Shown here: positions 27,417 through 37,818 of the stretch, piece by piece
Layout of the letters: the number at the start of each line of letters is the position of its first letter
Position numbering within the stretch: the stretch's first letter is position 1
Position numbers and translations under genes: made by a program
Source: Nonomuraea gerenzanensis
GTDB taxonomy: Bacteria > Actinomycetota > Actinomycetes > Streptosporangiales > Streptosporangiaceae
Direction: 5' to 3'
Assembly: GCF_020215645.1 (NCBI RefSeq)
Contig: NZ_CP084058.1
Coordinates: 10,416,001 to 10,480,000 of the forward strand
Length of the DNA: 64,000 nucleotides
The notes under the pieces: generated by a model
Database searches by the model: none
What the model was told of the DNA's origin: nothing
The model's input: the letters and a program-made list of their open reading frames with translations, nothing else

Positions 27417-28456
27417 TCTCCCGCGAGGAGGTCGTCCGCACGGCCCGGAGCATCGCGGCCATCCAGCAGGACGACGGCGGCGTGCCCTGGCCCGAGGGCC
27501 ACGTGGACGCGTGGAACCACATCGAGTGCCTGATGGCCATGTCCGTGGCGGGCCTCGACGAGCCGGTCCGCCGCGGCTACGCCTGGCTGGCCCGCCACCA
27601 GCGCGCCGACGGCGCCTGGCCGATGAAGCTGGTCGGCGGCGTGCCCACGGAGCCGAACGGCGAGACCAACCACGCCGCCTACGTCGCGGTCGGCGTGTGG
27701 CACCACCACCTCGTCACCGGCGACCAGCGCTTCACCGAGGAGAGCTGGCCGATGGTCAAGGCCGCGCTCGACTTCGTGGCGGGCCTGCAGACCGAGCGGG
27801 GCGAGATCGTCTGGGAGCGCGACGCGCACGGCAGGCCGGGCGCGTACGCGCTGCTGACCGGCTGCTCCTCCATCCACCAGGGGCTGCGCTGCGGCGTGCT
27901 GCTGGCCGACCACCTGGGTGACCCGCAGCCGCACTGGGAACTGGCCGCCGACCGGCTGGCGCACGTGCTGTCGGCGCACCCCGAGGCGTTCGCGGACAAG
28001 AGCCGCTACTCCATGGACTGGTACTACCCGGTGCTGGGCGGGGCGGTGCGCGGGGCGCAGGCGTTCGAGCTGCTGGAGCGCGAGTGGCCGACGTTCGTGG
28101 TGCCGGGGCTGGGCATCCGGTGCGTGTCCGACCAGCCGTGGGTGACGGGCGCGGAGACGTGCGAGCTGGTGCTGGCGCTGGACGCGCTGGGTGAGGAGGA
28201 GCGGGCGCACACGCTCTTCGCCGACATGCAGCACCTGCGGCACGAGGACGGCTCGTACTGGACCGGCTGGCAGTTCGCCAACCGCAAGCACTTCCCGCAC
28301 GAGCGCTCCGGCTACACCGCCGCCGCCGTCGTCCTGGCGGCCGACGCGCTGCTCGGGCTCTCGCCGGGATCGGGGCTGTTCCGCGACATCGACGGGACCG
28401 CCGTGTTCGACCCGGAGGTGTGCGGCTGCGCCGCCGTGCGCACCGAGGGCCTCTGA
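27413..28456 (+). CDS. Prenyltransferase/terpene-cyclase-like alpha-toroid protein
   Basis: 347 residues starting at the ATG that overlaps the methyltransferase stop (ATGA). It contains repeated helical units with the QW-like words DGGVPWPEG, ADGAWPMK and EDGSYWTGWQ, as in squalene-cyclase/prenyltransferase alpha-toroids. No DxDD or DxxDD cyclase acid motif is obvious, so catalytic activity is uncertain; it could instead be a carbohydrate-active toroid. Commonly annotated simply as prenyltransferase in actinomycetes with the same glycosyltransferase and methyltransferase neighbours. Confidence 0.7.
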   Translation: MISREEVVRTARSIAAIQQDDGGVPWPEGHVDAWNHIECLMAMSVAGLDEPVRRGYAWLARHQRADGAWPMKLVGGVPTEPNGETNHAAYVAVGVWHHHLVTGDQRFTEESWPMVKAALDFVAGLQTERGEIVWERDAHGRPGAYALLTGCSSIHQGLRCGVLLADHLGDPQPHWELAADRLAHVLSAHPEAFADKSRYSMDWYYPVLGGAVRGAQAFELLEREWPTFVVPGLGIRCVSDQPWVTGAETCELVLALDALGEEERAHTLFADMQHLRHEDGSYWTGWQFANRKHFPHERSGYTAAAVVLAADALLGLSPGSGLFRDIDGTAVFDPEVCGCAAVRTEGL

Positions 28457-28574
28457 GACGCCCGCACAACCGCTTTTGCCGGTTCTTTGCCCATACCAGC
28501 CGGTGCGCCGCCGATGGGTCGCTCAGCGGGCTTACTAGCTTCTGAGTGACGTACGAGGCGTCTTCGGGGGAAGC

Positions 28575-29582
28575 GTGGGCGACACGGGCACACCATCGTT
28601 CTTGGACCAGGTCAGGACCGAGCCGACACCCGGGCCGGCGCTGTCGGGAGCCGGCGGGCTGCGGCGGTTGCTGGCCAAGGATCCGCTGGAGTCCGATCTG
28701 AGCCGGCGCAGGTTCCGCCACAGGGGCGGCGCCCCGCGCACGATCTTCATGCAGGCCGAGCGGTCGTACGTGTTCGGGTACAACGCGGTGATGTCACGAG
28801 AAGCCGAGAAGATCGAGGAGCTGCCCGAGGACCAGCGCCCCTTCGCCTACGAGGGGGCCGCGGCCGGCTGCACGCTGCTCGACCTGCTCACCCTGACCCG
28901 GGGCCGGCGCCTTCACGAGCTACTGGCCGGCCCCGCCCAACCTCACCGCCACGCCGCCTACCTGGGCGCCGGGCGCGCGTACGCGCTGGCGCGGCTGCGC
29001 CCGGTATGGGGCGCACGGCGGGCGCACCCGCTGCTGCGCTGGCTGGCCCTGGACGGTTTCGGCTTCCAGTGGAGCCTGTCGAGGGCCGACCGCATGGTGG
29101 GCGAGCGCACCATGCCCGACCTGCTCACCAGGGCGCACTGCGCGCTGTTCGACCAGGGGCTGGGGCGGCTGCTGTGGTACCACGAGGGCGGCGCGCCCGA
29201 CGACGTCTCCGCCCGGATCGGCAGGTTCCCCATCCCGCGGCGGGCCGACCTGTGGAGCGGGGTCGGGTTCGCGGCGGCGTACACGGGCGGCGCCGAGGCC
29301 GACGAGCTGTGGTCGCTGACCGAGCGGGCCGGGGCCGACGGCTTCCGCGCGTACCTGGCGCAGGGCTGCGCCTTCGCGGTGGCGGCGCGGCTGCGCTCGG
29401 GCGAGCTGCCCGGCCACACGACGCGGGCGGCGCCGATCCTGGCGGGCGCCGAGCCGGAGGAGGCGGCCTCGTGGACCGACCGGGCGCTGATCGCGCTCGG
29501 CCACGAGGCGCACACGCACGAGGACTTCCAGAGCTGGCAGTCGCAGACCCGCCGCTCGTGGACCCGCCGCCACCACCGCTAG
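28575..29582 (+). CDS. DUF1702 family protein
   Basis: 335 residues, GTG start. The central segment FAYEGAAAGCTLLDLLTL, then HELLAGPAQPHRHAAYLGAG and LLRWLALDGFGFQWSL, is typical of DUF1702 proteins, which occur in enediyne clusters and elsewhere in actinomycetes. Function is unknown. No polyketide synthase is nearby, so this copy is not part of an enediyne cluster in the visible region. It follows the glycosyltransferase-methyltransferase-cyclase set by 118 bases and ends eight bases from the convergent methyltransferase gene. Confidence 0.75.
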   Translation: MGDTGTPSFLDQVRTEPTPGPALSGAGGLRRLLAKDPLESDLSRRRFRHRGGAPRTIFMQAERSYVFGYNAVMSREAEKIEELPEDQRPFAYEGAAAGCTLLDLLTLTRGRRLHELLAGPAQPHRHAAYLGAGRAYALARLRPVWGARRAHPLLRWLALDGFGFQWSLSRADRMVGERTMPDLLTRAHCALFDQGLGRLLWYHEGGAPDDVSARIGRFPIPRRADLWSGVGFAAAYTGGAEADELWSLTERAGADGFRAYLAQGCAFAVAARLRSGELPGHTTRAAPILAGAEPEEAASWTDRALIALGHEAHTHEDFQSWQSQTRRSWTRRHHR

Positions 29583-29589
29583 CCGGGGC

Positions 29590-30755
<1,166 letters not shown>

Positions 30756-30756
30756 G

Positions 30757-30948
30757 ATGAAGGTCAAGGTGGACGAGCTGGTCTGCGAGGCCAACGCCGT
30801 GTGCATGGGGCTCGCGCCGGAAGTGTTCGAGGTGGACGACGACGACCAGCTGCACATCCTGCTACCGGAACCACCCCCCGAGATGCAGGACCGCGTCCGC
30901 CACGCGGTCAGGTCCTGCCCGAAAGCCGCTCTGTCCCTCGAGGAATAG
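30757..30948 (+). CDS. 3Fe-4S ferredoxin (FdxD-like)
   Basis: 63-residue ferredoxin with cysteines in ELVCEANAVCMGLAPEVFEV and RSCPKAAL, the pattern of the single-cluster ferredoxins that feed electrons to P450s. Its length equals that of mycobacterial FdxD, which sits beside fadE26 and is KstR controlled. GGAGG lies ten bases before the ATG, one base after the preceding stop. It is the likely redox partner of the P450 at 20046 or of another enzyme in the regulon. Confidence 0.88.
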   Translation: MKVKVDELVCEANAVCMGLAPEVFEVDDDDQLHILLPEPPPEMQDRVRHAVRSCPKAALSLEE

Positions 30949-30975
30949 CCCGCAGGCAACGAGGAGGAACCCCCC

Positions 30976-32061
30976 ATGCGCGCCGCGATCCTGCACGCCG
31001 TAGGCAACGACAAGCTCGACATCCGCGACGACGTCACCCTGGCCCCCGTCGGGCCGGCGGACGTCCGCGTCCGGATCAGGGCGACCGGCGTCTGCCACTC
31101 CGACCTGTCGGCCATGACCGGCGTGCTGCCCCAGCCCGTGCCGCTCATCCTGGGTCACGAGGGCGCGGGTGAGGTGGTCGAGGTGGGCGAGCACGTCACG
31201 TCGGTCAAACCGGGCGACCACGTCGTGATCAGCTGGCGCCCGGCCTGCCAGGAGTGCGAGCTGTGCGTGGGCGGCCAGCCGTTCCTGTGCATGAAGTACG
31301 TCATCGAGTCCTTCAGCAAGGGCAACTTCCGGCTCGGCGACGGCTCCACGGTGTTCGGGATGGCCGGGTGCGGCACCTGGGCCGAGGAGATCGTGGTGCC
31401 GTGGCAGGGCGCGATCAAGATCGACGACGACGTGTCGTGGGAGGCGGCGGCCCTGATCGGCTGCGGCATCACGACCGGCGTGGGCGCCGCGCTCAACACC
31501 GCGAAGGTACGCCCCGGCTCCACCGTCGCGGTGGTCGGCTGCGGCGGCGTCGGCCTGGCCGTCATCCAGGGCGCCCGGGTCTCCGGCGCCAGGACGATCC
31601 TCGCGGTGGACCCGCTGGAGTCCAAGCACGAGCTGGCCAGGAAGGTCGGGGCCACCCACGCGGTCACGCCCGAGCAGGTGCCGGAAGCGCTGAGCGAGCT
31701 CACCGGCGGCGGCGGCTTCGACTACGCCTTCGAGGTGGTCGGCAAGTCGGCCACGATCCAGAGCACCTGGCAGCTCGCCCGCCAGGGCGGCGACGTCATC
31801 GTGGTCGGCGCGGGCGCGATGGACGACATGGTGTCGATCTCCGCCTTCAGCCTGCTCTTCGAGGGCAAGAACCTGCTGTCCAGCCTGTACGGCGAGGCGG
31901 ACGTGCGGCACGACTTCCCGTACTTCGCCAAGCTGCACAAGGCGGGCCTGCTCGACCTGGAGTCGATGATCAGCTCCCGCATCCGCCTGACCGACCTGAA
32001 CGACGCCGTGGCGGCGCTCAAGGGCGGCGAGGTGCTGCGCCAGATCGTCCTGATGGACTGA
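30976..32061 (+). CDS. Zinc-dependent alcohol dehydrogenase (class III-like MDR)
   Basis: 361-residue medium-chain dehydrogenase. Catalytic zinc residues lie in TGVCHSDLSAM and LGHEGAGEVVEVGEHV, and structural zinc cysteines in ACQECELCVGGQPFLC. The Rossmann motif is VAVVGCGGVGLAVI. It resembles mycobacterial AdhD/mycothiol-dependent-type enzymes. The ATG follows GAGGAGGAAC. Being third in a KstR-controlled operon with a ferredoxin, it may oxidise an alcohol generated by a P450 on a sterol side chain; this is inference. Confidence 0.87.
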   Translation: MRAAILHAVGNDKLDIRDDVTLAPVGPADVRVRIRATGVCHSDLSAMTGVLPQPVPLILGHEGAGEVVEVGEHVTSVKPGDHVVISWRPACQECELCVGGQPFLCMKYVIESFSKGNFRLGDGSTVFGMAGCGTWAEEIVVPWQGAIKIDDDVSWEAAALIGCGITTGVGAALNTAKVRPGSTVAVVGCGGVGLAVIQGARVSGARTILAVDPLESKHELARKVGATHAVTPEQVPEALSELTGGGGFDYAFEVVGKSATIQSTWQLARQGGDVIVVGAGAMDDMVSISAFSLLFEGKNLLSSLYGEADVRHDFPYFAKLHKAGLLDLESMISSRIRLTDLNDAVAALKGGEVLRQIVLMD

Positions 32062-32068
32062 CGGGCGC

Positions 32069-32098
32069 GGGGCCGCCCCGATGCCTCAGGGCGGCCCC
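32069..32098. terminator. Bidirectional terminator hairpin
   Basis: Ten-base perfect stem GGGGCCGCCC/GGGCGGCCCC with a ten-base loop, between the convergent ADH and isomerase genes. Confidence 0.75.
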
Positions 32099-32106
32099 AC
32101 AGCTCG

Positions 32107-33111
32107 CTACTCGGTGGAGAAGGCGGCGTCGAAGGCCGTCGCCGGCGGGGTGATGGAGTTGAGCTTGCGGATGTAGGCCAGCGCCTCCCTGGCCCCGTCG
32201 AGCCGGTCCATCCCGGCGTCCTCCCACTCGATCGAGATCGGGCCTTCGTACCCGATCGCGTTGAGTGCGCGGAAGCAGTCCTCCCAGGGCACGTCGCCGC
32301 GCCCCGTCGAGACGAAGTCCCAGCCCCTGCGCAGGTCGGCCCACGGCAGGTGCGACGACAGCCGTCCCCTGCGCCCGTCGCCGACCCGCATCCGCGTGTC
32401 CTTGCAGTCGACGTGGTAGATGCGGTCCTTGAAGTCGAGGATGAACCCGACCGGGTCGAGGTCCTGCCACACCATGTGGGAGGGGTCCCAGTTCAGCCCG
32501 AACGCGGGCCGGTGACCGATGGCCTCCAGCGTGCGCACGGTGGTGTGGTAGTCGTAGGCGATCTCGCTCGGGTGCACCTCGTGGGCGAAGCGCACGCCCA
32601 CCTCGTCGAAGACGTCGAGGATGGGGTTCCAGCGGTCGGCGAAGTCCTGGTAGCCGGCCTCCACCATGGACGCCGGCACCGGCGGGAACATCGCCACCGT
32701 GTGCCAGATCGACGAGCCCGTGAAGCCCACCACGGTGTCCACGCCGAGCAGCGCGGCGGCGCGGGCGGTGTTCTTCATGTCCTCGGCCGCGGCCTGGCGC
32801 ACCGACTCGGGGTCGCCGTTACCCCAGATGCGGGCCGGGAGGATGGTCTTGTGCCGCTCGTCGATCGGGTGGTCGCAGATCGCCTGGCCGACGAGGTGGT
32901 TGGAGATCGTCCACACCTTCAGGCCGTGCTTGTCGAGCTGGGCGCGCTTCTGCTCCACGTACGAGGGGTCGGCCACGGCCTGCGCCACGTCGAAGTGGTC
33001 GCCCGAGCAGGCGATCTCCAGGCCGTCGTAGCCCCACTCGGAGGCCAGCCTGCACACCTCCTCGAACGGCAGGTCGGCCCACTGTCCGGTGAACAGCGTG
33101 ACGGGTCGCAT
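32107..33111 (-). CDS. Sugar phosphate isomerase/epimerase (AP endonuclease 2 fold)
   Basis: 334-residue TIM-barrel of the IolE/IolH-like family. It begins [19 protein letters not shown] and has metal-binding residues in [33 protein letters not shown] and [12 protein letters not shown]. The ATG overlaps the stop of the dehydrogenase gene (TGATG). With an ABC importer and a Gfo/Idh dehydrogenase it likely isomerises or dehydrates an oxidised sugar or cyclitol. The substrate is not determinable; inositol-type compounds are one option. Confidence 0.83.
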   Translation of the reverse strand: MRPVTLFTGQWADLPFEEVCRLASEWGYDGLEIACSGDHFDVAQAVADPSYVEQKRAQLDKHGLKVWTISNHLVGQAICDHPIDERHKTILPARIWGNGDPESVRQAAAEDMKNTARAAALLGVDTVVGFTGSSIWHTVAMFPPVPASMVEAGYQDFADRWNPILDVFDEVGVRFAHEVHPSEIAYDYHTTVRTLEAIGHRPAFGLNWDPSHMVWQDLDPVGFILDFKDRIYHVDCKDTRMRVGDGRRGRLSSHLPWADLRRGWDFVSTGRGDVPWEDCFRALNAIGYEGPISIEWEDAGMDRLDGAREALAYIRKLNSITPPATAFDAAFSTE

Positions 33112-34262
33112 CAATCCTCCACGTTCGTGTAGCGGCTGCCGTCAGCCGCGCTGCGCTCGACCGCCTCCAGCACCCGCTGCACCCGCAGCCCGTCGGCGAA
33201 CGACGGTGACGGGTCGGCGCCGGTGGCGACCGCTTCCAGGAAGTCCTTGATCTCGTGGGTGAAGGTGTGCTCGTAGCCGAGGCCGTGGCCGGGCGGCCAC
33301 CAGGCGCCGACGTACGGGTGGTCGGGCTCGGTGACCAGGATGCGCTCGAAGCCGCCGCCGTCCGAGCTGAACCACAGCTCGTTCATGGCCTCGAAGTCGA
33401 AGGCCAGGCTGCCGAGCGAGCCGTTCAGCTCGATGCGCATCGCGTTCTTGCGCCCGTTGGCGAAGCGGGTGGCCTCGAACGAGGCCACCGCGCCGCCCGA
33501 CATCCGGCCGATGAACAGCGCCGCGTCGTCCACCGTCACCTCGCCCCTGGCGGCGGATCCGGTGGCGCCCAGGCCGGCCGACTCGGTCGCCAGCGGGCGT
33601 TCCTTGATGAACGTCTCGGTCAGCGCCGACACGCCCACCACGTTCTGCCCGGTGATGAACTGGGCGGCGTCCACGATGTGCGCGCCGATGTCGCCGAGCG
33701 CGCCCGAGCCCGCCTTGTCCTTCTGCAGCCGCCAGACCAGCGGGAACTCGGGGTCGACGATCCAGTCCTGCAGGTACTGTGCCCGCACGTGCCTGATCTC
33801 GCCGATCCGGCCCTCCTCGACGTACCGGCGGGCGAGCGCGATCGCGGGCACCCGCCGGTAGTTGAAGGCCACCATGCTCTTGCCCTGCGCGGCGGCGGCC
33901 GCCGCCACCATGGCCTCGGCCTCGGCGACGGTGTTGGCCAGCGGTTTCTCGCAGATCACGTGCTTGCCGGCCTGCAACGCGGCGATGGCGATCTCGGCGT
34001 GGGAGTCGCCGGGCGTGCAGATGTCGACGATCTGCACGTCGTCGCGCTTGACCAGCTCCCTCCAGTCCGTCTCGACGCCGGCCCAGCCGAGCTGCGCCGC
34101 GGCGGCCTCGGTGCGGTCCTTGGACCGGCCGGCGAGCACCGCCATGCGCGGCGCCAGCGGCAGGTCGAAGAACGCCCCGACGCTGCGCCAGGCCTGGGAG
34201 TGGACGCGGCCCATGAAGGCGTAGCCGACCATGCCCACGCCGATGGTGGTTCTGTCTGACAT
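33111..34262 (-). CDS. Gfo/Idh/MocA-family oxidoreductase
   Basis: 383 residues. The Rossmann start is [17 protein letters not shown], the catalytic lysine is in [18 protein letters not shown], and the second conserved block is [17 protein letters not shown] with the active-site His. It oxidises a sugar or cyclitol with NAD(P). It starts 17 bases after the binding-protein gene and overlaps the isomerase gene downstream, within the ROK-led operon. Confidence 0.86.
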   Translation of the reverse strand: MSDRTTIGVGMVGYAFMGRVHSQAWRSVGAFFDLPLAPRMAVLAGRSKDRTEAAAAQLGWAGVETDWRELVKRDDVQIVDICTPGDSHAEIAIAALQAGKHVICEKPLANTVAEAEAMVAAAAAAQGKSMVAFNYRRVPAIALARRYVEEGRIGEIRHVRAQYLQDWIVDPEFPLVWRLQKDKAGSGALGDIGAHIVDAAQFITGQNVVGVSALTETFIKERPLATESAGLGATGSAARGEVTVDDAALFIGRMSGGAVASFEATRFANGRKNAMRIELNGSLGSLAFDFEAMNELWFSSDGGGFERILVTEPDHPYVGAWWPPGHGLGYEHTFTHEIKDFLEAVATGADPSPSFADGLRVQRVLEAVERSAADGSRYTNVED

Positions 34263-34279
34263 GCAACCCCCGATCAGGA

Positions 34280-35335
34280 TCAGGATTCGAAGCCGAGTGA
34301 CAAGTACTGCTCGACGTTATCCTTCGTGATGGTCTCGGACGCGAGCGTGATGGACTGCGGAACCTGCTTCTCCACCAGATCACTCATGCCCTTCGCCTGT
34401 GCTATCAGACGCGCCAGCTTGATCGCCGAGGAGGCCATGGTGGGCGAGTAGGTGACGGTGGCCTTGAGCACCGAGGTGCCCGACTGGATCTCCTTCATCG
34501 CGTTCAGCGAGCCGGCGCCGCCCACCATGATGAACTCGTTGCGGTTGGCCTCCTTGATCGCGGCCAGCACGCCCACGCCCTGGTCGTCGTCGTGGTTCCA
34601 GAGCGCGTCGATCTTCTTGTGCGCCTGCAGCAGCGAGGTGGCGACCTCGTTGCCCGTCTCGACGGTGAACTGGGCGTCCTGCTGCGCCGTGACCTTGAAC
34701 CCGTACACCTTGAGCGCGTCGGCGAAGCCCTTGCTGCGGTCCTGCGTCAGCGGCAGCGTGGCGATGCCCTGGATCTCCACGATCACGGGGTTCGTCACGC
34801 CCTTGGCCTTGAGGTCCTTGCCGATGTAGTGACCGGCGGCCACGCCCATGCCGTAGTTGTCGCCGCCGACCCAGGTCCGGTAGGCCAGCTTGTCGGGGAA
34901 GATGCGGTCCAGGTTGACCACCGGGATGCCCGCCTCGGTGGCCTGCAGCGCGACCTGGTTGAGCTGCTGGCCGTCGTTGGGCAGGATGACCAGCACGTTC
35001 ACCTTGGCCGCGATCAGCGACTCGACCGCGGAGATCTGCTGGTTGATGTCGTTGGTCGGCTCGACCGGCTTGAACTCCACGTCGGTGTACTGCTTCGCGG
35101 TGGCCTCGGCGTTCTTGGCGATGGCCGCGATCCAGCCGTGGTCGGCCGCGGGCGCGGAGAAGCCGATCGTCACCTTGGTGCCCGGCTGGTCGTTGCCGCT
35201 GGCCGCCGGGGCGGGCGCGGGCGCGGCGCTGGTGGGGCTCGCGGCGGGCTCGTTGCTGGTGCAACCCGCCGCTAACAGCGCGGCTCCGCCGAGTCCGCCG
35301 ATGAGGAATCCCCGGCGCGCGACGTTGTCACTCAT
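34280..35335 (-). CDS. Sugar ABC transporter substrate-binding lipoprotein (Tat-type signal)
   Basis: 351 residues, Peripla_BP_4/RbsB fold. The signal region combines a twin arginine (ARRGFLIGGLGG) with a lipobox (LLAAGCTS), so it is predicted to be a Tat-exported lipoprotein. A Pro/Ala linker follows (SAAPAPAPAAS). Ligand-domain blocks: KVTIGFSAPAADHGWIAAI, VLVILPNDGQQLNQ and IPVVNLDRIFPD. The ATG at 35335 overlaps the permease stop; an apparent longer frame through the permease region is not real. It captures the sugar imported by this operon. Confidence 0.87.
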   Translation of the reverse strand: MSDNVARRGFLIGGLGGAALLAAGCTSNEPAASPTSAAPAPAPAASGNDQPGTKVTIGFSAPAADHGWIAAIAKNAEATAKQYTDVEFKPVEPTNDINQQISAVESLIAAKVNVLVILPNDGQQLNQVALQATEAGIPVVNLDRIFPDKLAYRTWVGGDNYGMGVAAGHYIGKDLKAKGVTNPVIVEIQGIATLPLTQDRSKGFADALKVYGFKVTAQQDAQFTVETGNEVATSLLQAHKKIDALWNHDDDQGVGVLAAIKEANRNEFIMVGGAGSLNAMKEIQSGTSVLKATVTYSPTMASSAIKLARLIAQAKGMSDLVEKQVPQSITLASETITKDNVEQYLSLGFES

Positions 35336-36321
35336 GGTGCTCTCTCCTTCAGATTCCGCCGCTGGAGAAGGACGGCGACGACGATGATCAGGCCCTTGGC
35401 GATCAGCTGGTCGCTGGTGTTGAGGCCGTTGAGGATGAACAGATTGGTGATGACGGTGAAGATCAGCAGGCCCAGGATCGAGCCCACGATCGTGCCCCGG
35501 CCCCCGGTGAGCAGCGTGCCGCCGATGATCACGGCGGCGATGGCGTCGAGCTCGTACAGGTCGCCGTGGGTGGAGGAGCCCGTGGTGGTGCGAGCCATGA
35601 TCAGGATGGCCGCGATACCGCAGCACAGGCCCGACAGCGCGTACAGCAGCATCGTGTGCTTGCGTACGTCGATGCCGGCCAGGCGGGCCGCCTCCGGGTT
35701 CCCGCCGACCGCGTACGTGCGCCGCCCGAACGTCGTGCGGTTGAGCACGATCCAGCCGAGCACCACGACCAGCGCGAAGATGTAGACCAGCAGCGGGATG
35801 CCGAGCCACCGGGTGGTCGACAGCTCCACGAGCGCGGAGTTCTCCTGCTGGATGAGCTGGGTCTTGCGGTCCGACATGCGCTGCGCCAGCCCGCGCGCGG
35901 CCACCAGCATGGCCAGCGTGGCGATGAACGGCACCATCCGCCCGTAGGAGATGAGTAATCCGTTGACCAGCCCCGCCCCGGTGCCGACGAGGATCGCGCA
36001 GACGGCCATCACCACCGGCCCGTAGGACTGCGTGGCAAGCGTGGTGGCCCACACGCTGGCCAGCGCCATGATCGCGCCGACCGACAGGTCGATGCCGCCG
36101 CCGATGATGACGAACGTCATGCCGACCGTGATCACGCCGATCGTGGCGGCCAGCGACAGGATGCTGACCAGGTTGGAGGCGGTGGCGAAGTTGTCGGGCC
36201 TGGTCACCAGGCCGACGACCACCAGCAGCGCCAGCGCGCCGAGCAGGCCGAGATGGCGCATCTCGCTGACCCCGCGGATCGACGGCAGTGCCGGTGCCGT
36301 CTTCGTCATGGGCTCGCCCAT
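35332..36321 (-). CDS. Sugar ABC transporter permease (RbsC-like)
   Basis: 329-residue BPD_transp_2 permease: hydrophobic helices include LGLLGALALLVVVGLV and VGMTFVIIGGGIDLSVGAIM. The loop AVIIGGTLLTGGRGTIVGSI is the conserved family feature. The ATG overlaps the ATPase stop (TGATG), and its own stop overlaps the binding-protein start (ATGA). It forms the channel of the importer. Confidence 0.88.
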   Translation of the reverse strand: MGEPMTKTAPALPSIRGVSEMRHLGLLGALALLVVVGLVTRPDNFATASNLVSILSLAATIGVITVGMTFVIIGGGIDLSVGAIMALASVWATTLATQSYGPVVMAVCAILVGTGAGLVNGLLISYGRMVPFIATLAMLVAARGLAQRMSDRKTQLIQQENSALVELSTTRWLGIPLLVYIFALVVVLGWIVLNRTTFGRRTYAVGGNPEAARLAGIDVRKHTMLLYALSGLCCGIAAILIMARTTTGSSTHGDLYELDAIAAVIIGGTLLTGGRGTIVGSILGLLIFTVITNLFILNGLNTSDQLIAKGLIIVVAVLLQRRNLKERAP

Positions 36322-37805
36322 CAGGCCGCCCTCCCATTCATGATCATGTCCAGTACGCGGTGCTCGTCCAGCTCGGCTGCCTCTCCCTCGTGGATGACGA
36401 CCCCTTCACGCAGCACCAGCACGCGGTCGGCCAGGCCCAGCACCTCGGGCACCTCGCTGGAGACCAGCAGCACGCCGATGCCCTGCTCGGCCAGGTCGTG
36501 GATGACCGCGTACAGCTCGGCCCTGGCTCCGACGTCCACGCCGCGGGTCGGCTCGTCGAGCAGGAGCAGCTTGCGGCTGCCGAGCAGCCAGCGGGCGAGC
36601 ACGGCCTTCTGCTGGTTGCCGCCTGAAAGGGTTCTGATCGGGCGTTCGGGGTCGGGGGGCCGGATGTCCAGCATCTCCGACAGGCGCTTGGCCTCGCTCC
36701 GCTCCCGCTTGCGGTCGATCCAGCCGAACCTGGCGAAGCCCGGCAGGCTGCCCAGCGTGATGTTGGCCGTCACGCTCTGGTCGAGGAGCAGGGCCTGGGC
36801 CTTGCGTTCCTCGGGGGCCAGGCCCATGCCGCGCCTGACCGTGCCGACCACGTTGCGGCGCATCGGGCGGCCGTCGAGCACCACGCGGCCCGTGGCGGGG
36901 CGGGCGCCGTACACGGCCTCCAGGATCTCCGAGCGGCCCGAGCCGACGAGCCCGGCCAGGCCCACGATCTCGCCCGCCCGTACGGAGAACGAGACGTTCT
37001 TGAAGACGCCCGGCGAGGTCAGGTCCTCGACGCGGAGCACCTCCTCGCCCGGCTCGCGCGTGCCCTTGGGCGGGAAGACGTACTCGACGTTCCTGCCCGT
37101 CATGAGCGAGACGATCTGCGTGGTCGGCGTGTCGCGGGCGGGCAGGCCGACCGCGACCGTGCGCCCGTCCTTCAGCACCGTCACGCGGTCGCCGATCTCG
37201 CGGATCTCCTCCAGGCGGTGGGAGATGTAGACGACGGCCACGCCCTGGGCGGTCAGCTCGCGGATGATGCGGAAGAGGTTGGCCACCTCGTCGTGGGCGA
37301 GCGCGGCCGACGGCTCGTCCATGATGATCAGCCGGGCCTCGTGGGAGAGCGCGCGGGCCATCGAGACGACCTGCTTGGCCGCCGGCGACAGCCGCCCGAC
37401 CTCGACCGAGGGCCGGATCTCGGGGTGGCCCAGGCGCTCCAGCACCTCGCGGGCCGCGCGCCGGTCCGCGGCCCTGTTCACGAAGCCGAGGCGGGAGTGC
37501 TCGTGGCCGAGGAAGATGTTCTCGGCCACGCTGAGGCCGTCGACCAGGTCCAGCTCCTGGTAGATGGTGGCGAAGCCGAGCTTGATGGCGTCGATGGGGC
37601 TGCCGGGGCGCACCTCGGAACCGTTGAACGAGATCGTGCCCTCGTCCGGCTGGTGCACTCCGGCCAAAACCTTGATCAAAGTGGATTTGCCGGCGCCGTT
37701 CTGGCCGAGCAGGCAGTGCACCTCGCCGGCCCGTACGTCCAGATCGACCCCGTCCAGCGCGCGCACGCCGGGGAACTGCTTGACGATGCCCTTCATGACC
37801 AGCAT
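36321..37805 (-). CDS. Sugar ABC transporter ATP-binding protein (RbsA-like)
   Basis: 494 residues with duplicated ATPase domains. Domain 1: Walker A GQNGAGKST and Walker B LIIMDEPSAAL, with a degenerate signature RLSPAAKQ. Domain 2: a diverged Walker A (GLVGSGRSE), canonical LSGGNQQKA signature and LLLLDEPTRGVDV. The layout matches RbsA/XylG. The start ATG follows GACCTCCCG and lies 13 bases after the ROK gene, so regulator and transporter are one transcript. Confidence 0.9.
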   Translation of the reverse strand: MLVMKGIVKQFPGVRALDGVDLDVRAGEVHCLLGQNGAGKSTLIKVLAGVHQPDEGTISFNGSEVRPGSPIDAIKLGFATIYQELDLVDGLSVAENIFLGHEHSRLGFVNRAADRRAAREVLERLGHPEIRPSVEVGRLSPAAKQVVSMARALSHEARLIIMDEPSAALAHDEVANLFRIIRELTAQGVAVVYISHRLEEIREIGDRVTVLKDGRTVAVGLPARDTPTTQIVSLMTGRNVEYVFPPKGTREPGEEVLRVEDLTSPGVFKNVSFSVRAGEIVGLAGLVGSGRSEILEAVYGARPATGRVVLDGRPMRRNVVGTVRRGMGLAPEERKAQALLLDQSVTANITLGSLPGFARFGWIDRKRERSEAKRLSEMLDIRPPDPERPIRTLSGGNQQKAVLARWLLGSRKLLLLDEPTRGVDVGARAELYAVIHDLAEQGIGVLLVSSEVPEVLGLADRVLVLREGVVIHEGEAAELDEHRVLDMIMNGRAA

Positions 37806-37818
37806 CGGGAGGTCCCTT

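Noticed and set aside
28575..29582. Enediyne biosynthetic cluster suggested by DUF1702
   Set aside because: No polyketide synthase or other enediyne cassette gene is present in the surrounding region.
34280..36337. Apparent 685-residue fusion of the binding protein with an N-terminal extension
   Set aside because: The extension is the permease gene read in the wrong frame; the binding protein has its own ATG, Tat signal and lipobox at 35335.
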